64,000 nucleotides of DNA from assembly GCA_037974965.1 (NCBI GenBank), contig JBBPFI010000013.1, positions 806,001 through 870,000 of the forward strand, written 5' to 3'. Source of the stretch: Dacryopinax spathularia. Taxonomy: Eukaryota; Basidiomycota; Dacrymycetes; Dacrymycetales; Dacrymycetaceae. The notes beneath the pieces are model-generated. The model did no database searches. It was given only the letters and a program-made list of their open reading frames with translations, and was not told the DNA's origin. Below are positions 9,897 through 20,529 of the stretch, in pieces. A program made the translations under genes and the position numbers. Every line of letters starts with the position of its first letter. Position 1 is the first letter of the stretch.

Positions 9897-12685
9897 ATGT
9901 CTCGGCCTAGTACTGCCATTTTCATCCTGAATGGTAATCGCATACGGTTCTACCTTGATTTCGACAGTCTTCCACTGAGCTACCGTCTGCAGCTCCGTTT
10001 TCGAATTGTGGAGGTGAGCTCCCTCCATTTCCGCTACAGACGCGTTCATCCACAGTAACACATGCTTGCTCAGGCTGGAGGAGCATACGAACGCTTCATG
10101 GACCGCGCAGATGTGTTCCTGGTTCCTGTCCAAGATCCCAGTTCCGTTGATGCCTGCCTGTGCGCGTTCGGAGCGTCGAAGCCTCTGCTGGATCCAGAGT
10201 GGGTGGAGCTATGCCTGGAGGAGAATCGCTTGATCTGGAAGGAACACGATGATTGGAAAGGGTATAGAATCACGGCTGGAGCTACTCGATCGATCACGGT
10301 TTCCCCTGCGAGCACGGAGTAAGCATTTCTGATCAGCAAAATATCCAAAACGACTAATATATGCGCAGAGAATCGGTGTCCGCGCCTCTGGCCGATCCAG
10401 GCCCGACCTCCGACGGGTCTGCTCGAATCAAGGTCGACCCTCGTGTGGAGCTAGATCACGGCCTTCAGGATCCATGTGGAAACGAAACGGAAAATTCAGC
10501 TCCACCAGGTAATCAATCATACCCAACCATTGCGGACGAACTCCGTCCTCTTCAGACGTCGCGGAGTGTCGACCTGAGACAACAGCCAGGGGAAGGCGAA
10601 GACCCGCTTGTACATCCCGGGATCTTCATAGGGGAAGATGGTCCCATACACATATACGTCTCCGAGGACGTTCCGGAAAGAGAGCAAGTGGTCGAGGTGA
10701 TCCAGGTAGGAGACCTTGAATGGGGAGCTCTGTCAGATGGCTGATGATCCCGCTCTCGTCAGGTACACGGTGGAGTGCTGTCAAGCCTTGACGACAGCCG
10801 ATTTATCGTGATCACTGCCAACAACGTCGCAGCATTGTCTCACGCGCGCATTCGCGATGCGACCGCTGATGCCGTTCGGTCAACGTGGATCACAGCCTGT
10901 CTGATTGCAGGGGTTATGGTCCCTCCAGAAGAGCACCGGATCATCAAGACCGACTCTGGCTACTTCACCCTTGAGCCGCTCCTCTTCCCCGGAGAGCCGG
11001 CACCTCCCACGCGAATCGAATTAGGCGGGGGGCTGAGTGGTATCAAATGGCACGAGAAGGAGGACGAGTACTTGGTAAACCACTTGGTTTGGCAGTTGGA
11101 AGCAAATCCACTCACGAACCGCATTGCGGCGCTTGAGCTGATCGCTGGACGGGTAAGAAGCGATGCTGCCATGGAGACGTTTACGTTGAACTAATCTTTC
11201 CGTCAGCTCAAGACTCACTCCCCATTGGGGATAAAGAAGCATTATCGCAAGGTGTATGCGACGCTTGTTCCCAAACTGGAAGCGGCACTTGGTATGGTAA
11301 ACGACTCGTTTTATCTATACAGACCAAAACGGGCAAGTGGAACCAACGCGGCGGCCCAAGCTTCGTCGGCATCGACTGTCGCTTCGTTGGCCACCAACAG
11401 CGCTGCGGCTCCTACGACCCAGGCTGTACAGTCAGGTCATCCTCTAACGACCAATATCAACGCGCCAATGCCAGCGGGGTCGGGGTATCAAAACGCATAC
11501 GCCGCGTCTGCGACAGATCCTCCTCGGACGAGTGCGTCAACGGTGCCAGCCGCGAGTGCGAGCGGCGACGTAACTATGCACGAAGAAGCCTTGCAGCCGT
11601 CAAGCGCCAGTAACGCGCTCCCGACCTCCGAAATGAACGGCGCTCAGCATAACCAAGCCGTCTTTTCGGAGGCGAGCGGATGCCCACTCACTCCACATGA
11701 GCTCTACTGCGCGGCCCAAGTAGCCAAATGGATGTACGACCTGACCGGAAGTCTCACCCTCCAGGAACTTGCCCTGCAGATGTACAGAACGGTATGTCCC
11801 CTTGTTTTCGGAAGCTATGCACGCCTAGGCTAACTCATGCCAGTATCCAGAGGGGCGGACTATCGAGAACTGGCACGTCGCGATCAGAGAACAACTTGAT
11901 GCTTGGTCAGGTTTGTCGACCCATGTTCCATGTCTGCAGGAGAGAGACTGACAAATCCTTAGCAGGCACGGTCGAAGGGGAAGACCAGACTGTTGAGGAG
12001 CGAGCGCTCCACTATTGGCACGCGCAGCTGGTGGCTGTCCTTTCCCCCCCTGTCTCTGCCGACGACATCCAGATGAATATTGATAAACCGGCGGCTACGG
12101 TTGCGAGGGAGGAGCAGGATGCCGCAGTGGACATGGAACAAGACACGGCAATTAACGCTGCCGGGGTCGATGCCAATACGTCTGCTCTCCCAGGGAAGAT
12201 TGCGGATGATGAAAGTGCAAGGACCTCCAGGTCCGGTGGCAGCGATACCAGCCCGGGCAGCAGTCCAAGCATGGGTACGGCATCTTCTTCCAGCTCCAGC
12301 TCCAGCTCGAGTATCCGTACCGACACGACCAGAAGCACGGCCCCAACCGCAACCACTGCCTCCACCGGCCCGGGCAACGCTAGTCCCACCACCGTTCGCT
12401 ATAGATTCACAGATGAGGAGCTTGCCTGGGTTGTCAGTGTCGCACGGGAGATGAGGGAGAAGGGAAAGAACCTGACTATGCATAGGCTTTGTGTTAGGTT
12501 GAGCGAGGATGTGAGTCGTCTCTTCGGGAACTCTCCGTGTGTGGGATGGGGCTGACGGCAGGTCAAAGAGACCGCACAGGACCCCCGGTGCTTGGCAGGT
12601 GTCGCTTTACGCCAGGTTTAAGAAACACGGCAAGTTATTCTGCACTTGGCGGAAACCAAGAACGGTTACTGATGTTCGTTACTGA
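9897..12685 (+). CDS. Rap1-like protein, two BRCTs and three Myb modules, copy D
   Basis: Exons 9897-10013, 10074-10318, 10369-10705, 10763-11152, 11207-11791, 11844-11910, 11966-12510 and 12569-12685 (800 aa). BRCT1: AIFILNGNRIRFYLDF, AGGAYERFMDRADVFLVP, LLDPEWVELCLEENRLIW, DDWKGYRI. BRCT2: GIFIGEDGPIHIYVSED, VHGGVLSSL, STWITACLIAGVMVPPE. Myb modules: WHEKEDEYLVNHLVWQLE with LKTHSPLGIKKHYRK; LTPHELYCAAQVAKWMYD with YPERTIENWHVAIREQL; FTDEELAWVVSVAREM with HRTPGAWQVSLYARFKKHG. Ala/Thr- and Ser-rich low-complexity linkers separate the modules, including a run of about ten Ser near 12290. The last acceptor (12568) is an AAG rather than the usual CAG/TAG, chosen because it alone keeps the final helix in frame. 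Confidence 0.85.
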
Positions 12686-13720
12686 ACAGATGCGCAACTG
12701 AAAGCAGCGCCCGCATACTCGCGTACACACAAGGCAGAAGGACCGATCGAGCAGCTGGCTTTGTTGCGCTCTCTCTTGGGAAGGACGAGCAAGCAGCCGG
12801 AGAAGGTCGCGCGGAGCGGTCGGAGGGATTGAAGTTGATTTCCCTATGGCTGTTTGCGTGACAGCGAGCTTCTGCGTGTAGGATTGGCGAGTTGTAGGTA
12901 AGTCTGCTGGACAATGCTGCATAGCAGGTATGAGGCCGGGGTATTGTAGAGACGGTAGACGATGCGAGGCTTGGAGTTCAGCGGACTTTGAAGAGTTGAA
13001 CTCTGAAGGAAACTCCTGCAAGAAGTTATGAGCGTGAAAGGGATGAAGTGTTAGTTAGCGATTCTGTACATTAGTGTGGTCTGTTGTATGAATTTTGGGC
13101 CTGCTGTGCAACTTGTGGGGACGACTCTACGGGCATGAAAAGTCTTACAAAAGGAGAAGCACCGTCCGTCCAAACAAGGGAACTCCCTCCAAAAACAGCA
13201 GTCATCTTCATCTGAAAAGTCCAGACCGATCTTCCAAAATGACATCATCCCATCATCGCATCAACAACCAACAACATCCTCGTCCTTCTTTTCAGAACGC
13301 GTCCCCTTCGTTTGGGCGGTTAAGATGCCTTCAGCCAATCGGAAGCAAATGTCCCTTAGAGGGCCCCGCTTACGTCTTTGAAGAAGCCCGAAAGGAGGCG
13401 CCTCGTTCCCGTGCTCGGAGTCGAGATCGGAGCATTCAACGCGTAGGGGCGCTCGATCGTCGGTGGGCGAAAGGCGGGTCATAGGCAGCCACACCACCCA
13501 CCTCGCATGCATACACGCTTGGCTCGCCTACTCTCCATTTCTTGCTTGTTCATTCCTTGACTCGTACTTGTATTATCCTTGTCTATTGGGCGCATATACG
13601 CAGGCTACGCTCCGAGGGGGCAGCATACACGGCCATATCTGCGCATATATTGGCATTGTTGGGCAGCAGCAAGAGTAGGAGCCGGAGCAGCTGAAGCTGA
13701 AGAAGCAGTAGGGAGGCAGG
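12686..13720. other. Intergenic, no gene seen
   Basis: About 1 kb after copy D. Open frames on both strands are short, compositionally random and share no motif with the family. Probably the 3' end of D and the promoter of the next gene. Confidence 0.5.
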
Positions 13721-16700
13721 ATGGCCCCCTCCCCATCCGAACGGCTCCTCCAAGCGCTCATTAAAGCAGACACATCAACCACCTCGTCCCTCTCCGCCTT
13801 CCTCGCCAACTCGCACGCGTCCCACGCCGCTCTGTCCGCATATGCCAGTGCGCACCCTGCGCCGTTGGGGGATGTACTGAGGCAAGTGGAGGCTTCTTTG
13901 AGAGGGGTGCATGAAGCTGTGAGGGGATATGTGGGGGCGATGGAGATGTGGACTGGGGAGCTGGGAGAGGTTAAGGAAAAGGAGGAGGAGGTCGGGCAGG
14001 TGAGGAGGGATAGGGATATCCTGTGCGTGCTTCCACTTAGCTCTGATCGCCTGTATGCTAATCCCACGGATCAGGGTAACCCGACTAATCAAAGCGACCA
14101 AAGTTCGCCCTGCATCGACACACGGCTTACTCCCTTCTCTCCTACCTTCATCACCTCACTCATCAGTCTTATCACTCCCTTCACCGTCGGACACACCGAA
14201 GCTCGCCAATGCGCAAGCCGAACTGCAGGCGTGTGAGGCTCACCTCGCACAGCGTCAACGCGCACTGGAAGATATAACGAAAGCTGCTATTGCTCGAGGC
14301 GTGCTGAGGAGATGTACGGCACTCGAAGAGCTTGCAGAAGCGTGTAGGACCGCAAGTGGGCAAGCGAAGCGGTCACTCGACGCGCTCGTGCCTGCACGGT
14401 ATCAGAATGGGAATGGTGTGTGAAACCTAGCTTGACTCGATCATATGCTCATACTGATGGGAATCAAAGGCAGCCCATACGACAAACCCCTCCCCAACCC
14501 CTCGCCTTACGTCCACCGGCCCCCTCCGCGCGCTGCATCCCCCTCAACCGACTCGCTTTCCCCCTCCCAGTCCGCATCCCAGATCGCGCAGTACACCTCT
14601 ACGCCTCAAGCAGCAGCGGGTCATCCACCACACGCGTCGGCGCCGCATTTGCCTAGGACGTATTCGTATCCTTCCCCTGGCCAGCAGCAGGGCTTGCAGA
14701 GACAGAGTACGGATACGTATCGGCCTTCTCCTCCACAAGGCGGAGCGGCAGTGGATAGGAGGCTGAGCCTGACGGTCCCACCAGCACACGCAATAAGCGC
14801 CAACCTCATTCCGGATTCCCGCCTTCTTCCTCCGCCTGAGATTGCCCAAGCGCAGCCCAGCCAGTTTGCTCCGCAACAACAGCAAAGACCGCAGTCGATG
14901 ATCCAGCCGCCTGGACAGACACGGAGGGAAGAAGGCGATTCCTCAGGGAGCGAAGAGCACGGACCCCTTGTGGTACGGGAAAATCCAGCGAGGAATTTGA
15001 TGTCCTTCCCAACCAGTACACCGCCCCAACTTCAACATCATCAATCCCTCCACCAACCGCATCCGCCCCTCCACACCCAGCAACAACAACAGCAGCAGCA
15101 AACTCCAACCCGAATGCGAACCATCTCATCAACCACCCCTTCCCGCCGACAATCCAAACATATCCCCCTCCCCTCAACCCAATCCGACCTCGGGCCGCGC
15201 GGGCCTCCTCCAGCGGTCCAGATCTCCTCTTCCCCGTATCAAGACCAGACGAATAGCCTGCCCCGTCCCCGACAACGGCCGGGAGGGATGACGGGAGGCC
15301 GAAGGCCAAGTATTCAGAGCCTTGATTCCTACGACTTGCCCACCCGCCAAGCAGGGAAGAAACGAGGGTTTTTCGGGACTATCGCCAGAGCGTTGCATAT
15401 AGGGTCATCAAGAGACCGAGACGGCCGGGAAAGCCCGCCTTACGGCTACTCATCAGGAGGAGGAGGGTGGGGCAAGTCCAAAGGAGGCTGGAATACTAGG
15501 ACGGACAGGAGGATAAAGGAGATGCATGGTTGGTCTGGCCGAGACCGAGCCCGCGATGGCGGGTCGAGTGATGATGAGGGTCCTGTGGTGGCGGTTGAGA
15601 ACCCTCGTGGAGGTCGGCCGATGTTGGAGCGATGGGGGAGCGGGAGTACGAATAATAGCGGCGGTGGTGCTCCTGGGAAGAAGAGGCTGACGCGGGGAGG
15701 GACGGTGAAGGCTTCTCCTCCCCGTGCCGCGCCGGGTATGGGAGTGGGAGGACAAGCGCATGGACAGAGAAAACCTGCGGCTGCACTGAGTCCTAGTGAA
15801 GCGCTCGAGAATCGTTTGGACATTGCCGCTCGGGCGAGGACATTCAGTACTCCTGGGCCTGGAGCTGGAGCTCAGGCGCGGCATATGCAAGGGCAACAGG
15901 GACAAGACGGATTCACTCGGATGCGAACGATCAGTGAGGCTTCTGGCACGGGGCAGAGGAGGAGTATGCACGAAGCCGGCGGTGGGCTGAGTAGGGAAGG
16001 GACGCTCGTCCGGCCTTCTGGTGCCGGTGTTGCTGGTGTCGGTGCAGGAGGGCTAGGAAGAAGCGGCACGATGAAGAGCACTATGAGCAACGCTACTTCT
16101 CCACCCGGTGCTGGAGCTATGGGAGGTGGGCTGTCAAGGAACGGCACTGTGAAGAGTACGATGTCTGCTCCTCCTGGTTCCTCTGCTACGCAAACTCCGG
16201 GGAAGAAGAAGTCCTCCGCCAATGCTGGTGCTGCTCAGCGAGCGGGACGTACGGCGGGAGTGGGAGGGTCGCCAAATATAATGAGTATGCTGGACGGGAA
16301 TGAGAGTGGCGGTGGTGGAGGGTACGCGAGCGGAGGAGGCGGCAGGGGAGGGAGTGGACTAGTTGAAGTGAAGGCTCCTCAACGGGTTGTGCGTAGTCCG
16401 GAGGATGGGTTGATAAGCGTCAAAGCACCTGCGCCGGGGACGATGCTGGCTTCTCCCTCGCCGTTGCCTGCACCAGCGCCGATGCAGACTAGTCAGTCGA
16501 CGCCACAAGGCCAAGGGAGGACGAACGGCGCCACCGGCGTTTCTCGCCACTTGTCGACCAGCACAACAAGTACGATGCAGCCCCGACCTCAACGCGCTCC
16601 TCCGCCCGGGAACCTGAACCTCCCTCCCGCAGGCGCACTTTCGGCATCCGGATCATCAAGGAGCTCGAATACAACCCAACAGCAACAGCAGCAGCAGCAA

Positions 16701-18005
16701 CAACATGTACACCACACGCCCGTCCCTTCCGCTAGTGCACCCATGCCGACGAAGAGCGCGTTGAGGACGAGGTCGCCTTCGCCGGAACCGCCGAGGCAGG
16801 TTGTGGCGCCTTATCCGCCTGCTATGATGGCGGTACAGCACCAGCAATCCCAGCAGCAGCAACAACAACCGCAGCCTCAGCAAGCTCAGCAACAACCGCA
16901 GCAGCGGCAAGCACTATCATCGCAGGTGGTTGCCTCGGCTCCGGTGCCGCGTGCTGCTCCGGGCGTGGCTTCGGCTCCGTCTCCCGCATCGACGCCGACT
17001 CAAGCTCGAGCGCCAGCTCCATCTGCTGTACCAGCTCAGGCACCATCTGCTCCTCCCGCGCAGCCTCAACCTCCTTCAGCGACTCCTTTCCCCGGCGTAC
17101 CCACAGCGACAACACCAGTAGCAGTAACAGCCGCACTCCCCACTGTCGCCCAACCCCGTCCGCAACCACCTGACGGCACTCCAAGACAACAACGCCCCGC
17201 AAGCGCCGGGACATTCGGTACATCTGGGGACGACGCATCGGCTTATGAGACCGGTCTGGAAGATATGGACGATAGTGCTAGCGAGAGCGAGTATTCCGGT
17301 ACGGGGACGCCGGGGCAGGGGACGCCGAGGATGGGTGTGGCGGAACTTCCGGAAGAGCAGAGTACGCCCACTACTGTTCGTCCGACATCAGTACCGCCAG
17401 TGGCCGTTGCTCCACCCGCGCCTGCGCCCGCACCTGCACCAACATCTATACAGGCGCAAGCCCCTCAACCCGCCGTCGTCCATTCTTCGGAGAATGAGAG
17501 TGGGATGTCAGAGTCCACTGCCGTAGCATCCGACAAACCCGCCAGAAGGAAGAGCGTCCGGCTTGACGTCCCACCTAGCCTTACTCCCACTCCTGCCACG
17601 GAGACCTTTCCGGACGACCCATGGAAAGTCAATATGGAAGATCTGGCCAACGCCGTTCCTTCTCGCTCTTACCTCTCCGCCACCGCCACACCCCAACAAC
17701 AGCAGCAACAACACACTGCCTCTCAGCCCTCATCTCGCCGGACATCACGGCAGTGGCAAGCCCCTCCCCTCCCCGAAAAAGGACCCGGCTTCTTCCCCTC
17801 CGCCTCGCAGGCGCACACGCATGTGCCCGATCATAGGCCCACGGAGGATGGGGCTGGTGGAGGATGGCATACCCGTGCAAGCAGGGAGAGCAGTGGGGAT
17901 AGTAGTGATGAGGAGGACGCGGAGTATGCGAGGGTAAAGCGGGAGCTTGAGGAGGCGAATAGGCATTTGGCCCAGGCGGGGAGGTTGAGTCAGAGGAGGC
18001 GGTAG
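13721..18005 (+). CDS. Large low-complexity protein with helical N-terminus, unknown function
   Basis: Exons 13721-14022, 14075-14415 and 14470-18005 (1392 aa). The first 215 residues are predominantly helical: a region with LGDVLRQVEASLRGVHEAV, an acidic GEVKEKEEEVGQVRRDRD and ILVTRLIKATK, then a helix pair around NAQAELQACEAHLAQRQRAL. The layout is reminiscent of a BAR-like or coiled-coil dimerisation unit, but that is inference. The remaining ~1170 residues are disordered: Pro/Gln/Ser-rich, with polyQ runs (about 15090, 16680 and 16855), Gly-rich patches and repeated phrases of the type LSRNGTVKSTMS. Islands that look conserved are GKKRGFFGTIARALHIGSS and a C-terminal RKSVRLDVPPSLTPTP followed by FPDDPWKVNMEDLA. 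No catalytic motif was recognised. It ends in a charged helix (EYARVKRELEEANRHL). Antisense frames through it are shadows. Confidence 0.85.
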
Positions 18006-18642
18006 TATCCCGACTTTATGAACTCTTTTCTTACCGACGAGCGGTCACCGGAAGCAACCACGACAATAAGGAAGGGAGCGGAACGTAGTTTGGACTTGGT
18101 GGAGGACACTGGAAGTGGAGGAGACTGAAGCAAGCTCGCGAAAAGCGACGCTCATACGCTCGTTGTGCGATTTTCTCTTCTCATTTCGTTTGATCGGTAA
18201 TTATTTATGATACGCTACCATACTCTCACCGTCCATGTGGATAGGATACCCTCGTTCTACGTTACGCGCCAGTATAGTGATAATCCCCAGTTATATGTCT
18301 TTCGTTCCTCCCACCCACCCTCCGTACTATCCAAATAAAATAAAATAAAGAGTCGTACGAAATGTGGCGACGAGCGTCGCCGCAACCCCCTCCGAAGGCT
18401 CGTGGAACCTAAGAAGCAGGGACAATTCCGAGGAGTATTACGTAAGAGAGGGTGAGAAGGAAGCAATCGCTGCTCGGCGCGAACGCGCACCAAAAGCGAA
18501 AAGTCGTCCCTGACGCAGGTTTGGCTCGACATCGACATCGACCGAGTTGGCGATTATCATCTGAATATAGCAGCCATAGACTTCTCTGTGACCTTCTCTT
18601 CTCGGTCTCTACTTTACCCTTCCTCTTTTATTGTTCGCCAAA
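18006..18642 (+). other. Intergenic before CBP3
   Basis: No gene seen. The last ~100 nt before the CBP3 start are rich in C and T, as is common in fungal 5' leaders. Confidence 0.5.
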
Positions 18643-20164
18643 ATGCTCGCTGCGCGTAATCGGCGTGCCCTAACATCGCTCTCTCGCTCACGGCTCCCAC
18701 ATCGCCTCCTCGCACGATGCGCATCTACCGACCCTTCCTCCGCGCAGCCCCAGTCCACTCCCACTCCCACTCTCACTCCCAAACCCAAACCCACACCCAC
18801 GCCTCCTCCTTCCCCATCCGCCTCACCCTCCCCTGAAAAGCCCCAATCCGCCAAAAAGAAGCCTGCCCAACCGCGCGTCCCGCCCGGCTACCTCCCCGTC
18901 CTCGGCCCGCCCATCCTCCCCACCCCGTCCGACCTCCCCAAGGACTACGCCACCAAAAAGCCCGAACCATACGACCCGGCCAAGCTCTCCCCGGACCTGG
19001 ACCGTCTTAAACGCCTCGAGCCGGGCGAGGAAGTGCCGAAGGACTTTAGGAAGATCAAGAGGCCTACGGTTTTGCCGAGGTGGACGCATGGGCTTCTCTT
19101 GAGGCTGGCGCCGTATCTTGGGTATTATTCACCGAAGATGATCGGGATTAGGGAGACGGGGAGGATGTATAGGGATGTTGCTAGGCGGGTTATGGAGGAG
19201 GATGATTATTTCACCAATGGTGTGTCTTCCACCCCCTAAGGGACTGAAGAGCATATAGCTGACTACGTATGGATGGGTATGGGTAGTATGCCGCCTCCCC
19301 CCGACCTTCCAGACCTGGTTCCTCATCACCAACCTCTACGTCTGGATCCTCACCACGCGATTCCGCGCCCTCCCCCCTCCGCACGGCAAAAACTTCGTCC
19401 AAGAGCTCGTGAACCATTTCTTCCAAGATGCCGAAGACCGAATGCGGATCATCCTTACCCCCCGGTGTCCCGAGCGGATCCTGCGCACGCACTTGATCGA
19501 CTGCCGGTCCCAGTGGGCGGGGATGAGCGTCGCGCTCGATCAGGGGATGATCGCGGGCGACGCGCAGATGGCCGCGGCCTTATGGCGGAACGTGTTTGAT
19601 GCTCGTGGGGGCAAGGAGTCAGTGGTGCCAGGCGTGAAATGGCACGAGTTCAAGCTTCCCAAACCCGAAGCGACCGTAGCGCTCGAGGCGGATAAGGAAC
19701 TGAAGCAGCTGACGGAGCTCGAGTTGCCCAGGTTGTTGTATACGTGGACGGCGTTCGTGAGGCGGGAAGTGAAGAGATTGGAGAACGTGCCGGACGAGAT
19801 GGTGCTAGTGAGTCAGATTGGGAAGTGGGGGTGGATTGCCGGTTCGGGGGGGGAAGTGAGTATTACGAGGTGGGAAGAGGAGAAGGGCGAGGAGTGGGAG
19901 ATGGAGAAGGTCGTGATGCCCAAGGCGGGTGCGGCTGGTGAAGTGAGGTCAAATGCCGTGAGCGCGAGCGGGGCGGTCGCGGCAGCGGCAGCGGGGGGCA
20001 CGGCGAGCGCGACCAATACGAGTGCGACTGCAACTGCGACGAGTGCGAGTGCAACTGCGACGAGTGCGAGTGCAACTGCGACGAGCGCTACTGCCGCCAG
20101 CCAGGAAAATCCGGCGAGCAGCTCGAAAGATGATAAGAGCGCTTCGGGCGGACCGATCCCATGA
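18643..20164 (+). CDS. CBP3: Mitochondrial complex III assembly chaperone Cbp3 (UQCC1 family)
   Basis: Exons 18643-19219 and 19287-20164 (484 aa). Cbp3 acts in mitochondria, with Cbp6 in yeast, binding newly made cytochrome b for assembly of the bc1 complex. The N-terminus is basic and Arg/Ser/Leu-rich without acidic residues (MLAARNRRALTSLSRSRL), a typical matrix presequence, then a Pro/Lys-rich stretch. The ubiquinol-cytochrome c chaperone domain spans about residues 170-330: LPPTFQTWFLITNLYVWIL, FRALPPPHGKNFVQELVNHF, QWAGMSVALDQGMIAGDAQM. The acceptor at 19286 was chosen because it gives NVCRLPPTFQTWF across the junction, matching the family. After the domain comes an acidic stretch and an unusual Ala/Thr/Ser tail encoded by tandem 21-nt repeats, unlikely to be part of the fold. 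Confidence 0.93.
20020..20082 (+). repeat. Minisatellite, three 21-nt units, inside CBP3
   Basis: Three tandem copies of a 21-nt in-frame unit (20020-20040, 20041-20061, 20062-20082), the first with one difference. They encode an Ala/Thr/Ser-rich repeat in the C-terminal tail, so copy number can change without shifting the frame. Confidence 0.9.
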
Positions 20165-20529
20165 GCGAGCGTGAGAGAGGGTTACACTACTCCGACAGAG
20201 GAAAGATAATGCATACAACTATACCCATCTATGTGCTTCTCCTGGGAGTAAGCAAGTAAGAGGTAAGACGTATGCGTCTTGGACGTGTAAGTGAGGAGAA
20301 GGTGGTCTTGATTTGGGAGGTGGGGAGCCGGATCGGGGTGATTCTCTGCCGAAGAATGAGGCCGGGCTGAGCCACACACGTTCCCCGCACGTTTCCCCGC
20401 ACCCTGCGCATACATCACACCTCCCACCCCAAACGCAACATACACACTGTCTTTCAGTTCTCTCTATCCTGTCCTCCTCCTGCTCCCCCAGTCTCCTAGT
20501 AACTCGCCCTACGAGAGCGACACCCAAAG
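20165..20529 (+). other. Intergenic between CBP3 and the GH31 gene
   Basis: 365 nt, C-rich on the plus strand in its second half; no gene or named regulatory element seen. Confidence 0.5.

Noticed and set aside
14544-17966. Numerous antisense and out-of-frame ORFs over the 13721-18005 gene
   Set aside because: They arise from the GC-rich repetitive coding sequence; the 1186-codon sense frame explains the region.
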